Source: Ryuthela nishihirai (taxonomy: Eukaryota; Arthropoda; Arachnida; Araneae; Heptathelidae). From it: a stretch of DNA of 64,000 nucleotides. The notes below the pieces were generated by a model that had not been told where the DNA came from, searched no databases, and saw only the letters and a list, made by a program, of their open reading frames with translations. The position numbers were made by a program, and so were the translations under genes. Shown here piece after piece: positions 1-10,584 of the stretch. The stretch is taken from positions 47,958,307 to 48,022,306 of the forward strand of contig JAWZYU010000020.1 of NCBI GenBank assembly GCA_038380435.1, read 5' to 3'. Position 1 is the stretch's first letter; the number at the start of each line of letters is the position of its first letter.

Positions 1-407
1 ATTTAGTGCAGTGGTCACCAACTTTTGGTGCCTAGCCCCCTCTACTTTTTCTTCATGGAATCCAAAATATTTTTTCCTGTATAAAACTAGTTGAAATAAT
101 TATTACAGTGTACACAAATTTAAAAGTGGTTTGATAATGTATTCATGAATCTCTCAGATTTTTATTTCGTAACAAAATGAGCATAACTATCTTAATCTAA
201 GAATCATTCGCTATTCTATTTAATCTATTTCTGCCGAAAATTTCCAGAAATGGTATTTCAAATGTCTAAAACGCTCCCCTATAAAGCACTGTCTTAGATG
301 AATTGTTGCATAGTGAAGTGTCCAAAAGGACTGCACAGAGTTTCTAATCATTAGTATCGTGTTTTAACATTCATCAACACTATTATCTTATTCACTACAC
401 AACTGAG
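1..407. other. Left flank with a hAT-like terminal motif
   Basis: No coding signal. From position 9 the sequence reads CAGTGGTCACCAACTTTTGG, which resembles the terminal inverted repeat of hAT-type MITEs. The preceding eight bases (ATTTAGTG) could be half of an 8-bp target duplication. I found no matching right end in the window, so the element may be truncated or the match fortuitous. Confidence 0.3.
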
Positions 408-784
408 GAGAGGGGGTGCTCAGTTGGTGGCGCGCCAGCATGTAATCTGTAGTTCTCAGGTTCGAGTCCCACCTGAGCCAGTGTTGAGATATATCTCCTA
501 AAAATTCCCCGCCCTACTCTCTGCAAGTAGGGACACCAATGAGCTTGGAAAGTCCGTCGGATGAGATGTTAAACCGTGACTCCGTGTGCGGGAGAGCCAT
601 ATACAGTGCACGTTAAAGAACACACTGGATGTCCTTGACGGGAGACTACCATCTGTCTTCCAACAACTAACTATCCAGTATGCCCCCCCCCCAACCTTCT
701 ATGAGCCCTCGCGATCCTTATGACTTGACCATTTAGACCAATTATTAAAAACAAAGAACGACTCAGAGGTAAAACAACCCAACT
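408..784 (+). mobile_element. SINE-A copy, near full length, diverged
   Basis: It starts with a degenerate A box (GTGCTCAGTTGG), has a B box GGTTCGAGTCC, and runs through the conserved body (GTGCACGTTAAAGAACAC) to the 3' end GAGGTAAAACAACCCAA. A C-run and small indels mark it as old. No clear target duplication was found. Confidence 0.85.
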
Positions 785-1670
785 AAACAATTCCATATCA
801 TATATATGAGATTAAATCAAAATATATCTGCGCTATTTTCGTTACATTCAACTCCCTAAGTGTATTTCTTTTATATTTGATCATACCAGGTAGTCCCCGA
901 GTATGCAAACTGTACTTATCGTAAGGGTTGAATGCGGAAAACATCAAGTCGTGCTTAGTGGTTGGGGTGGCACATGCGCAAAGCGGTGCTCATTCGATGT
1001 ATATAGCTTGTTACTTTTGACCTTCGCGTTCTGGAGATGTAGCTTAAGAATAGTTTTCACATTTACCCATTTTCAGGGAGGAGAAAGTAGGGGGGTCAAA
1101 TTTTTTATAGCCTATGACACTTCCCACGTCACAAGCTTTCATTTGGCACATTAATCATTAAGTTTCTCCATCGCGTTAGAAAGATATGGTGGAACAAAGT
1201 TTTGTAAAATTCACAATCGACCAACCGGCAAATGTCAAATTCAAAAGCAATAGGTAATAATAAAAAAATATGTATTTATGTATGTTTGTATAAAAAATAA
1301 ATACATGTGTAAATATTTACGGATATTTAATTATATGCATTTCTTGTGAAATGAAGATGTAAGCATGAAAAATAATTGAAAATTCGTTATAAGAAATAAA
1401 TTAATATTTCTTATGTAAAAGAGTGTAAATCACCAAAACACAGTATTAATGAGATATTGAAGTGAAAATCAGCAGATATACATATTTTTCGTATGGGACC
1501 CGACTTACGCAATGTCTCCAGAAATCGAATCCTTATTTAAGCCAGGGACTGGGGATATATGAGTTTCAGTTTTCCTCTTTATTGCTTCTGAAAATTTCTT
1601 CACTACACTGCTAAGCCACGAACTTTTGTTTTCTCTGATAGTACAAAAAGTTTCGTTTCACAAAAACGTA
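785..1670. other. Intergenic, AT-rich; one R150 repeat unit
   Basis: The only recognisable content is an inverted R150 unit at 1056-1195. The 83-codon open frame at 903-1154 overlaps that repeat and resembles no protein I know. Confidence 0.5.
1056..1195 (-). repeat. R150 repeat unit, isolated copy
   Basis: Read on the minus strand it starts TGTTCCACCATATCTTTC, contains the family core CAAATGAAAGCTTGTGACG and then GGGAAGTGTCATAG, and ends in a C-run. The same order is found in the array at 5240-6606 and near 44000. Confidence 0.6.
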
Positions 1671-2047
1671 TGGGAGTGGCTCAGTCGGTAAACGCCAGGC
1701 TCGTAATCTGCAGTTCCCAGGTTCGAGTCCCAGCTTGGTCAGCGTTGAGATTTATCTCCGCAAAATTCCCCGCCCTGCCCACGGTCAGTAGAGGAACCGA
1801 TGGGCTTGGAAAGGCCACCGTCCGTCGGATGGGACGTTAAGCCTTGGCCCGTATGCGGTAGAGCCATACCCTGTTCACGTTAAAGAACACGCTGGATGGC
1901 CTTGACCGGAGGCTACAATCTGTATCCCAACAGCTGTTCCAGTGGGTCCCCTCCCCCAACCTTCTCTGACCTTCGGGGTCCATGTGACATGGCCATTTAG
2001 CCCATGGTGTGCAAAAAAGTGCCGATCAGATGTAAAACAACCCAACA
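1671..2047 (+). mobile_element. SINE-A copy, near full length
   Basis: The A box TGGCTCAGTCGG is intact and the B box GGTTCGAGTCC lies about 45 bp downstream. The body and the tail (AGATGTAAAACAACCCAAC) are complete. The TSD is not obvious. Confidence 0.88.
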
Positions 2048-2231
2048 CATAATCGTACTAAGCTACAAATAATTTTAGCATCCAAAATAATAAATATTTC
2101 TGCTTTCAAGTAATTTTAGCACCCAGAAAAAATTTATTCCGACTAGAGAATTATCAACTAAAACAATTATACCCAAATTTTCACGAATGTGAATACACTG
2201 AGGCTTTCAAGCTAGAGTGGAGCCATTTAGA

Positions 2232-2819
2232 TACACTGCCTGGCTAAATAAATATGAATCCTTCATCCAGTTCGAAGTACCTTGAAAGATTCCAATGTAT
2301 GCAAAATTTCTTATTGACGTCAGTATTCTACGTCACTACGAAATGCAGTAAAATCCGCATGGTGGAAAACAAAGTCAAGTGCGACATGGGAAAAAATACT
2401 GATTTGACTGACTTCGAAAAGGGGTTCAAACGTTGGAGTGCAGTGGACAGAAGCATTAGTAACGGAGGTGATTGGACTCAGCGGAAAATCACGAGGTACA
2501 ATATCAAAAGTGTATGGAGAAAAGAAAAGTCCCCAAAAACGTCAGCTAATCGTGGCAAATGCGGGAGCAAAAAAACTCTGACAGACAGGGATTAACATTA
2601 GTTGGCATGTACTTTACGGCAAAGTAGAACGGCTACAGTTCAGCAGCTTATAGAGATGAGTACTTCAAAAAGCAGTACCGATTCAACAACCAGCAAGTAA
2701 ACCGATTTCAACAAGAAGTATGAGCAGAGAATTAAAAACTTTTAAATTTGGGAACTGTACCATGATATATAAGACAGAATATTAGCTAAGTGTTCAGAAT
2801 TATTTGGCCAGGCAGTGTA
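2232..2819 (+). mobile_element. Tc1-like transposon, internally deleted
   Basis: TA dinucleotides at 2232-2233 and 2818-2819 flank a 584-bp element. The left end CACTGCCTGGCTAAATAA and the reverse complement of the right end CACTGCCTGGCCAAATAA differ by one base. Inside is only the N-terminal part of a Tc1-family transposase. A full Tc1 element is about 1.3-1.7 kb, so the catalytic core has been deleted. It was probably mobilised or retained as a non-autonomous copy. Confidence 0.85.
2386..2715 (+). pseudogene. Tc1-like transposase, N-terminal remnant
   Basis: The frame opens with MGKNTDLTDFEKG, the typical start of Tc1-type transposases (DNA-binding paired-like region). It continues to SANRGKCGSKKTLTDRD, matching the conserved linker ending in TLTDRD. 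After 2595 the reading shifts frame, and a second stretch (CTLRQSRTATVQQLIEM) at about 2608-2655 continues the homology to near 2715, where the helix-turn-helix region ends. No DDE catalytic motif is present because the rest of the gene is deleted. The frame open upstream of 2386 belongs to the 5' region of the transposon. This is a dead gene. Assignment to Tc1 rests on motif recognition and on the flanking TA and inverted repeats. Confidence 0.8.
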
Positions 2820-2884
2820 GACATATATACATATTTTAGTGCAGTATTACTTATATATAAATTAACTACTTTTTTTTTTGTTAA

Positions 2885-2919
2885 TGATCGATTCTAGATC
2901 TACGATCTAGAATCGATCA
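2885..2919. repeat. Perfect 16-bp hairpin with 3-nt loop
   Basis: TGATCGATTCTAGATC is followed by TAC and then by its exact reverse complement. It lies just outside the Tc1 element's right end, after a T-run. There is no U-run or gene context to make it a terminator. Confidence 0.85.
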
Positions 2920-4068
2920 GGAACTGAACTTGATCAGAGCTGAACTCGTAAAGTTTTTTGTTGTAAAAATATATAATTTTTGAATTTTTCAAATTTTAAA
3001 AATTTTACACTTTAATAGAAAATTTTAAATTGTTTATTTACAGATTCTAGGATTAAAGAGATATATTTAAACATTTCTCCCTATTTTTTTTAAATATATC
3101 GCTGGCTGTGCATTCAAATGCATTTACAACATTACACAAACTTAGGTAGCTCACATGCCACCATTAACGCAATCATTATGCCTCGCATATCTTTGCACAT
3201 ACGAGAGCAGAACAGCCATTTCATTCTCCTTAATAATGCTTCATGTGATAGTCTAAAGTAGCACTGCGAACTAATGAATAGAAAACCATAAACCTTTTAC
3301 ACAGTAGCATTCCCCAGCCATTTCATCCGTTTCATTGGTAATAAACCTTCTCACTCCGCCAATCACACCACATTTTAATTTAAGAGAAGGAATCGATACA
3401 CAGTCTCTAACGAAAATGCTCTGAATATGATAACACATTCTAGCCTTCTTGCAAAATAAGCTGTAATCATTACCCGAAACAGCTACAGCGAGAACTAAAT
3501 TATTTACTCCTTATCAAATACATTGTGTAGTCGCTAGTGAATACAGTTGCTAAGTTAATACGCCTTTCAAGCAAAATTCACATTCTTGAAGTGTTCTTAA
3601 GTAAAGTGGAGAATTCATGTCCTACACTCATGAGAGAATCGGTCAGAATTTGCATAAGACTTGTGCAAATAGAAAGTTGCTAAGAAGGATCTTTCCCATT
3701 AATCGTAATTGCTCCTTACGATAGCAAGCGAGTCTTGCAATAAAGGGAGTCTGAGAATACATTAAACTTTTATTTGCTTTTATTCTGGTTAGAATAGGCG
3801 AAATTTTTGGATTAGTTTAACTTACTCTTATAAATTACTTCAGCTTTATATAGAACGCCATACTTCTTTTTGATGAAACTGTATGATAGTTACGATTTAC
3901 TTTCGGTTATTGTTTTGCAAAAAGCCTGTCTCGAATTCATGGACGCATTTGATAATTTTTTTTAAAAACTAATCTTTCCTGACGCAGCTCACTTGTTACT
4001 GAGGGGTGACATGGTATTTTCAGTACATTTTAACTTCTTTGATCATGCTGCCTCAGAATATTGGCTGT
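2920..4068. other. Intergenic, nothing recognised
   Basis: AT-rich sequence without long open frames, tandem repeats or recognisable transposon ends. It may be the largest unique stretch near the left side. Confidence 0.5.
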
Positions 4069-4628
4069 TCCAGTTGTTTCGTTTACCTCTGAGCAATACC
4101 TTCTACCGTACAATGGGCTAAATGGCCAGGTCACAAGGACTTCAAAGACTCTGAGAAAATTGGGGAAAGGGACTCATTGGACAGCTGTTAGGAGACAGAT
4201 GGCAGCTTCGCGTCAAGTCCATCGAACACTCTCTTTAATGTGCACAGTTTTTAATGAGCACCCCTGTTTCTTTTCTTCCCCCCTAAAAAAACGGGAAATG
4301 TGAAAATCGTTCTAATATATCTTCCGAATGCTACGATCTGGAGTTACGAGTTATGTTCAAATGAAAGTTTATATGAGGATCGTCTTAGACTACTTCGAAT
4401 TATGATTTTTCTATCCTCTCCCCAAAAGGGGACGAAAATTTGAGGGGTGTCGATCTTAACGGATTATATCACAAAGATATCCCATCAGATGGACATCGGC
4501 TTTTCCATGTCCATCGGTAATTCCCCCTTCTCACCGAGGGCAGAGTGAGATTAACGGAAATAGGGCTGTGCAAGACTATGCAATTTTGCAGTCCACGAAC
4601 TGTTAACATTTGGAGATAAATCCCTCCA
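4069..4628 (-). mobile_element. SINE-A copy split by an inserted segment
   Basis: The 3' half lies at 4069-4247 (TTTACCTCTGAGC to GTGCACAG) and more 5' body resumes at about 4478 (ATCCCATCAGATGGACATCGG), decaying by 4628. About 45 bp of the SINE body expected between the two is missing. It is replaced by roughly 230 bp that includes the R150-type segment 4260-4475. Confidence 0.75.
4260..4475 (+). repeat. 216-bp copy of 6391-6606 inside a SINE
   Basis: It matches 6391-6606 over the same length (216 bp) with about four base differences by eye, from ACCCCTGTTTCTTTTC to GGATTATATCACAAA. The 6391 copy continues the R150 array on its left, so that copy is the likely donor. There are no terminal inverted repeats or target duplication at the edges, which argues against a transposon. 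Confidence 0.8.
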
Positions 4629-4805
4629 GGTTTGTGAATTAAAACATTAGGCAATATTCTGAATCGTTTTGCTTCTCTTATAGGCAAAGTATAGGAATAC
4701 AATATAATCTATTGTGTTTAACGTGTATTTTTAAAAAAAATATTTTATTGTCAAATATATCTGAAGTACTACATTAAATAAAACGTGAAAACACTGAATT
4801 ATTAT

Positions 4806-5155
4806 ACGTAAAACCTCGCTAGTTTTGATACAACTAATCCGGATTGACGGACGGAAGGACGCTATTGCTCAAAGGGCTGAACACAAATGTTTGGTGCTGT
4901 TAGCTCTGTGACGGACAGGCGTTATTGCTTCGAACTCTTATTTTGCTACTTAGCTAAGTTAAAATATTTGATTTAATTATGTGTCCTAAGCAATTGAAAA
5001 GCGATATAAAAAGAAAACAAGTTATTTTATCTATCGTTAACAATTTGAAAGTGATAAAACAACTTGAGAAAAGCGTTTCCGAAAGAAAAATTGCTGAAGA
5101 ATTAGGTAGAGATTTCAGATTTGAGAGCCATTATTCCTGAACCGCTTTCGAATAT
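4806..5155 (+). pseudogene. pogo/Tigger-like transposon remnant
   Basis: The left part (CGTAAAACCTCGCTAGTTTT, then CTAATCCGGATTGACGGACG) resembles the terminal repeat of pogo/Tigger elements. The reading from the ATG at 4980 (MCPKQLKSDIKRKQVILSIV, then KVIKQLEKSVSERKIAEELG) resembles the N-terminal CENP-B/psq-type helix-turn-helix of these transposases. It stops after about 53 codons, and no DDE domain follows before the next repeat. A motif like the other end (AATTAACGAGGATTTACTGT) occurs at about 7401-7420 and could be its displaced partner. Assignment is by motif only. Confidence 0.55.
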
Positions 5156-5400
5156 TTTTGAGTCATCTGTTGATACATTAATGTGTTAGCCTTATTTTAT
5201 TATTACTTAACTTATTGGTGTTTCAGTTTGTGTATTTGTCAAAACAGTTGTTCCACTATATCTTTCGAACTTAAGAAGGAAAACTTTAATTTTTAAGGAA
5301 AAACTTAATGATTTATGCATCAAATGAAAGGGTGTGATGATGGAAGTGTCAAACGCTATAAAAATGATCTCCCCCATGTTTTCTTTCCCCCTATAAAGAG

Positions 5401-5791
5401 GTTGGATTGTTTTACCTCTGAGCGGCACTTTTTTGCACACCATGGGCTAAATGGCCAGGTCACATGGACCCCGAAGGCTCAGAGAAGGTTGGGGGAGGGG
5501 ACCCACTGGAACAGCTGTTGGAAGACAGGTGATAGCCTCCCGTTAAGGCCACCCAGCGTGTTCTTTAACGTGCACAGGTTATGACTCTCCCACACACGGT
5601 GCCACGGCTTAACGTCCCATCCGACGGACGGCGGCCTTTCTAAGCCCATCGGTGTCCCTACTGACCGTGGGCAGGGCGGGGAATTTTTGCGGAGATAAAT
5701 CTCAACGCTGACCCAGCTGGGACTCGAACCTGGGAACTACAGATTACGAGTCTGGAGCGCTACCAACTGAGCCCCCCCCCGCCCCGCCCCC
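5401..5791 (-). mobile_element. SINE-A copy, full length
   Basis: It runs from the 3' end (GGTTGGATTGTTTTACCTC) to the 5' GC-rich end, where the A box reads CCAACTGAGCC on this strand followed by C-runs. It interrupts an R150 unit. Confidence 0.9.
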
Positions 5792-6133
5792 CGAGAAACA
5801 TGAAATATTGTTCCCCTATATATTCGGAATGCGAATGCCGGAAGTAAAAAGTTATGGGTCAAATGAAAACTTGTAACGTGGCGAGTGTCATAGTATATAA
5901 ATAATCTTGAATCCGTGCTTTATTTCCCTTAAAAGAGCGAAAATATTAAAACGATTGTTCCGCTTATCTTCGGAACGCATAAGCCGAAAGTAACGGGATA
6001 TGCGTCAAATGAAAGCTTGACAGGGGAAGTGTCACAGTTTATAAAAATTTTCCCTTTCCCCTTAAAAAAGGGAGCTATGAAAACCATCGTTCCGCTATAT
6101 CTTCAGAACGTGAGGGCCGAATGTAGCAGGTTG

Positions 6134-6342
6134 TACAGTCGCTCAAAAAAGTATCCGAACACTATGGTTGATTGCAAAATTCAGAAAAAATATCTGGCAT
6201 TGATTTTTTTAGAAATTAGTCATCTGGTAACACGTGACACGAAGGTTGCCAGATGACTAATTTCTAAAAAAATCAATGCCAGATATTTTTTCTGAATTTT
6301 GCAATCAACCATAGTGTTCGGATATTTTTTTGAGCGACTGTA
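6134..6342. mobile_element. Palindromic Tc1-type MITE with TA target
   Basis: The 205-bp element is almost wholly an inverted repeat. The arms start CAGTCGCTCAAAAAAGTATC and are about 95 bp each, around a short centre (ACACGTGACACG). TA lies at both ends. The ends resemble those of Tc1/mariner elements. It lies inside an R150 unit. Confidence 0.9.
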
Positions 6343-6654
6343 CGTCACATGAAAGTTGTAACGTGGGGAATGTTGTAGACAATAAAATAAACCCCTGTTT
6401 CTTTTCTTCCCCCCTAAAAAAACGGGAAGTGTGAAAATCGTTCTAATATATCTTCCGAATGCTACGATCTGGAGTTACGAGTTGTGTTCAAATGAAAGCT
6501 TATATGAGGATCGTCTTAGACTACTTCGAATTATGATTTTTCTATTCTCTCCCCAAAAGGGGACGAAAATTTGAGGGGTGTCGATCTTAACGGATTATAT
6601 CACAAATTGAAGAATGTAACGCCTCCAATGTCATGGGTTTCCTCAAACACAACT

Positions 6655-7125
6655 CCAAAACAGGGAAGGAAAAATGTGATCGATATTTATGAGTCATATA
6701 TAAAATGAAAGTTTCTGAAGGGAAGTGTTTTTAGTGACAAAGAACTAATATAAATAAATTAAACATTTAAAAAATACCTATCTTCCTATATGCGACATAA
6801 AACATAGAAAATAAACCTAAAACATGGATGGTGAAATCAGTCACTGAATTCGCATTCACTTCAAAGGAAGATAGGACGCAGATTTACCTATTCAACAAGA
6901 TTGCAGGCGTCCTATCTTCTTTTGAAGTGAAAAGGGAAGTAAAAATGTGGTCGATATCTATGAGTCATATATCAAATGAAAGTTTCGGAACGTAAATGTT
7001 TTTAGTGACAAAGAACAAATATAAATAGATAAAAAAATTTAAAAACACCTATCTTCGACATATTCAGTAACTGATTGCACCATCGATATCTTTTAGGTTT
7101 ACTTTCTATTTTTATGGCGAATATA
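6655..7125. repeat. Direct and inverted repeat cluster
   Basis: A segment of about 115 bp is present twice in direct order (6662-6785 and 6940-7055; both contain ATGAGTCATATA, AATGAAAGTTTC and TTTTTAGTGACAAAGAAC). Between and after these, 6800-6855 recurs inverted at 7065-7120 (ATTTCACCATC / GATGGTGAAAT type match). The direct units share the AATGAAAG core of R150. Confidence 0.6.
6855..6931. repeat. 25-bp inverted repeat, 27-nt spacer
   Basis: The arms TTCACTTCAAAGGAAGATAG... (6855-6879) and 6907-6931 are complementary with one mismatch. Confidence 0.85.
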
Positions 7126-8078
7126 AGAATACAGGTAGTTTTAAATTCTTAATTTTGTTTGAAATAAAGATTCAAAAAGGCAGTGTATGTTTTTTTTAAT
7201 TTTTTAAATAAAGTCTTAAATATTATTGGCTGAGATAGGAACTAATAATTTTAAATAGATAAAGTTACTCTACATTTACTAACATATTTATTTATAAGAT
7301 CAGAATTATAAACTTTTCATTCATTTTGTGTTCAAAGATTTTTCGTCTTTTAGGGCCATTTTCCCCTTTACTATTAATTCTTCTTTCCCCAATTCATTTG
7401 AATTAACGAGGATTTACTGTATTTGTAACTATAGTATCTAGGTACTATCGAATTTAAATAAATTATTATTACTTAAAAAAGATATCTGCACTAACAGATC
7501 CTGCCTCTACTGACGAATTGTAAATAATCGTGTGAATGTGCCAGATGCGAGAGGATGGAGCTCTTCCAAGTCAAAGTGCCATTTCGGCAAAAAACAATAA
7601 ATCACAAGAATTTTCATAGGTCAGTCATTTTCGAAAATTTTTTCTTGCCACTGGAATTTTGTATCATAATGAGAAATTTTGGCACAATTATCCGTAATTG
7701 CATAGTATATCAGTAAATTACTGGCAAAAAATCAGCGAGGTAAGGATCTTTTAGTTGAAGTCATACACAGGACAAAAACTTCATATGAACCTTGATCCGA
7801 TTCTTAACGCTTATACAGCTGTGGATGTTTGAAATTGAAGCATAAGCATGTGTGACTTTGAATCAAACGAAAAATTACCAAAGATTAGAAAACTAACACA
7901 GAGAGACTTCCACTTATTGCATTTTAGCGCAACAGCTACGTTAGTGCTACTACCGAGTAACACCTTAACTAATTTTGTTGGGGGGGGGGGAGGAGAATAT
8001 ATAGCTGTTGTTTTAAAATTTTACAGATAGGCATTTTCCTTAAAAGTTGACAGTTACTTTCAAATTATTCTATAATAT
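7126..8078. other. Intergenic; possible pogo end at 7395-7421
   Basis: Mostly AT-rich sequence without clear content. AATTAACGAGGATTTACTGT near 7401-7420 looks like the right terminal repeat of a pogo/Tigger element. A G-run near 7980 lies in a 60-codon frame that shows no protein character. Confidence 0.4.
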
Positions 8079-8088
8079 CTTTATATAA

Positions 8089-8298
8089 AATAAAAAAAAA
8101 ACAATATACTCTCAAGCAGTCGCTTGCCATAGATGTCTGACAGGAGTCTGTTAGTTTATACGACGTAGTTGAAGGTGTGGAAGATGGCGGGTTCTCAGCA
8201 GAAAGACAACACGAACATCCATGCCTTAACTTGGGCTCGAATCCAGGTTCCTTTGATCAGCAGCCAAGCATGCTAACCACTCGGCCACGGGATAATAC
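8089..8298 (-). mobile_element. SINE-B copy with TSD
   Basis: It runs from CTCAAGCAGTCGCTTGCCAT to the tRNA-like end CCACTCGGCCACGGG, with the B box as TCGAATCCAGG on this strand. The flanks repeat CTTTATATAA (8079-8088 and 8299-8308). The A-rich segment 8089-8105 is the SINE tail. Confidence 0.88.
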
Positions 8299-8579
8299 CT
8301 TTATATAATCTTAATGAAACGATTTTTTCATATTTTTTGTAAAAGAAAATAAAAACCAAATAATAATTAGATATAGAATTGCAAAACAATATGTCTATAC
8401 ACTTTGGAAGTTAGTGGAAAAATGAAAATTTCGGTGGGCTGCAAAAACTGTCGCTACAAGTTGTGGTAATGAGTGATCTATCCGTGCCAACTAGTTTTTC
8501 TCTGACAGTTACTAACCGATCCTAACTTTACAGTTGAAAGTTGTGCCACATAACGTGTAGTTGATGTTCTATGCTTTCC

Positions 8580-9200
8580 TTATGGCTTCAACGTTTTCAA
8601 ATTCTGAATATGCGCTGTGTTTACGAATTTTGCGATGGTAATACTACTGCTGCTGCCATGAATACTAATGGCGGTTTTTGAATAAGAATTCGTGATCGAG
8701 AATTGAGAGATTGCGAAAGAGCTATTCACTGATGGCACAGCGGAGTCTTGTAGCTAGTCTGCGAAGGATTTCCATGCGTCTTAGTGTTCCTCAAACGACA
8801 ATATGTTGAACGTTGAACGATGAAAGAATGCATCCATACCAGTGCCTGGGGATCATATCCAAAGGTTGAATCTTGTAATTGGCTCAATATGACATCGGCA
8901 ATAACAACGATGTGTCTTGTTCTCTGATGAGGCTCATTTACTCGCGACGGTGTCAATAACACTCTCGATTCACATGTGTGGTCAGAAATGACTCCTAATA
9001 TAACTCTCGACAGTATTTTCCAATATCGGTTCAATATCAATGTGTGATATTTTCTTCGATGAACTGATTCATCTGTTTATCTTCGAAGGCCGACTTACAG
9101 GTGACATGCATGTAGGATTCATGCAAGACGAAAGTTTCCCCCACTATTAAAAGGACCTCATAGAAGTCAGTTTTAATCTTCACATCGAACTTCATACGAA
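8580..9200 (+). pseudogene. IS630/mariner-type transposase remnant
   Basis: In shifting plus-strand frames one reads, in order, an N-terminal stretch from about 8582, LNDERMHPYQCLG (8816-8854), FSDEAH (from 8920), TRDGVNNTLDSHVWSEMTPN (8940-8999), and GRLTGDMHVGFMQDESFPPLL (about 9090-9150). The order and the SDEAxFxxDG...N..HVWSxxxPN pattern match arthropod transposases of the Tc1/mariner (DDE_3) group, where the D of SDEA is the second catalytic aspartate. At least three frameshifts and several stops are present. The 104-codon minus-strand frame at 8726-9040 is antisense to it and is not a gene. I saw no terminal repeats. Confidence 0.6.
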
Positions 9201-9235
9201 CATAGGTCCGATTCCTACCTCTTATGATAGAACAA

Positions 9236-9293
9236 GTGTGACACCACTGTTCAGGTTGCCAATACTGGCAAACCTGAACGGTGGTGCCACTTG
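9236..9293. repeat. Near-perfect hairpin, about 26-bp stem
   Basis: CACCACTGTTCAGGTTGCCA (9242-9261), a 4-nt loop, then TGGCAAACCTGAACGGTGGT (from 9266), with pairing extending to both sides. There is one mismatch and one bulge in the core. Confidence 0.8.
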
Positions 9294-9331
9294 AATATGG
9301 AAGGTCAAATATATTATTTATTCTATTGAGA

Positions 9332-9524
9332 TGCCCGTCCCGGTGGCCAAGTAGTTAGCACGCTTGTATACTGATAAAAGACATCTGGGTTCGAGCCCCG
9401 GGTACGGCATGAATGTTTTGACGTCTTTCTGCTGAGGACCCGCCTTCCTCACAGATTTTCCCTGTGGCGTATTAAACTGACAGGCTCCTGTAAGACATCT
9501 GCGGTAAGCAAATGCTTGAGGGAT
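9332..9524 (+). mobile_element. SINE-B copy
   Basis: It opens CCCGTCCCGGTGGCCAAGTA, has the B box GGTTCGAGCCC near 9390, and ends AATGCTTGAGGGATG followed by T-rich sequence. Confidence 0.88.
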
Positions 9525-9558
9525 GTTTTTTTTAAATTTTATTCTATTAAGAGGAAGT

Positions 9559-9775
9559 TACAGTCGCTCAAAAAAGTATCCGAACGCTATGGTTAAATAC
9601 AGAATTCAGAAAAAATATCTGGCAACAATCTTTTTAGAAATTAGTGATCTGGCAACCTTCGTGTATAGTACAGGAAGGTTGCCAGATCAGTAATTTCTAA
9701 AAAAATCGTTGGCATATATTTTTTCTGAATTCTGTAATCAACCATAGCGTTCGGATACTTTTTTGAGCGACTGTA
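9559..9775. mobile_element. Palindromic Tc1-type MITE with TA target
   Basis: Same family as 6134-6342 (arms begin CAGTCGCTCAAAAAAGTATC). The element is 213 bp with TA at 9559-9560 and 9774-9775. Confidence 0.9.
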
Positions 9776-10005
9776 CAAAAATATACACCAACACCGCTCA
9801 AGACATACCAAAGCATGAAATACAAATTGTCAAATGTTCAATGGTCAGCACTTGCAAGGATATGAAAAGGAAGAGTGAAATATTCACAATTTGGTTAACA
9901 GCACAGAAGAGAACTGTATACAAGAAAATTGTCTAAAAGAAGTGTAAAGGGAAAAAATAATACTATTGCAAAACTGTAATAACCACTTTAACAACATATA
10001 AAAAT

Positions 10006-10209
10006 ATAAATAAATACCCCCTCAAGCAGCTGATTGCCACAGAGGTCTGACAGGAGCCTGTCAGTTTATATGCCATAGTAGAAGGTCTGTGAGGTTGGCA
10101 GGACCTCAGCAGAAAAACAACACACACACATCCATGCCTTACCCGGGGCTCGAACCCAGGTCCCTTAGATCAGTAGCCAAGCGCGCTAATCACTCGGCCA
10201 TGGGACGGC
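10006..10209 (-). mobile_element. SINE-B copy with TSD
   Basis: The tail ATAAATAAATACCCCCTC leads into the body. The tRNA-like end has TCGAACCCAGG and CACTCGGCCATGGGACGG. TATAAAAAT flanks it (9997-10005 and 10210-10218). Confidence 0.9.
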
Positions 10210-10584
10210 TATAAAAATTATACCTAAATGAAAATATTTTAGAAATTTAGATAAATAGACATTCTTAGTCCTAGCATTGTCTCATGAATGTTAGCTAGCT
10301 TTTTGTGATGGATCTCATGGATACTGGAACACTCACGGATCAAGTGATCACCATAAACAGATCACTTTCAACCAAACATTCGTTAAAAGTTTTGCCATTT
10401 CCATGTTTAGTGACCTCTAACGATACAAATTAAAATTACCTAAGGATTTGAAATGAGAATTATAATATTTCATTAGTATGTACCAATCCAATAAAATAAG
10501 GTTTCCCAGTTATCGCTTAAACCGAAACAGTTGCGTTAGTAGCTCACGCTGGGTGTAAGGTCAACTAATTGTTTCCAGTGGAAT

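Larger units (their letters stand above)
5240..6606 (+). repeat. R150 repeat array, diverged units
   Basis: Successive units begin near 5245, 5807, 5961, 6088 and 6439. Each starts like TGTTCCNCTATATCTTCGGA, then has GTCAAATGAAAGCTT, then AGTGTCATAG with a short A/T stretch, then a run of C and A bases. Spacing is about 130-155 bp once the SINE-A (5401-5791) and the MITE (6134-6342) are removed. The C-rich runs and in-phase ATGs create short open frames that look spurious. I do not recognise the family. Confidence 0.65.

Noticed and set aside
428..475. Functional tRNA gene at SINE heads
   Set aside because: A and B boxes are present, but no head folds into a full cloverleaf with paired acceptor ends, and each is joined to a SINE body.
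8726..9040. 104-codon minus-strand frame
   Set aside because: It is antisense to the degenerate DDE_3 transposase, whose motifs are on the plus strand.
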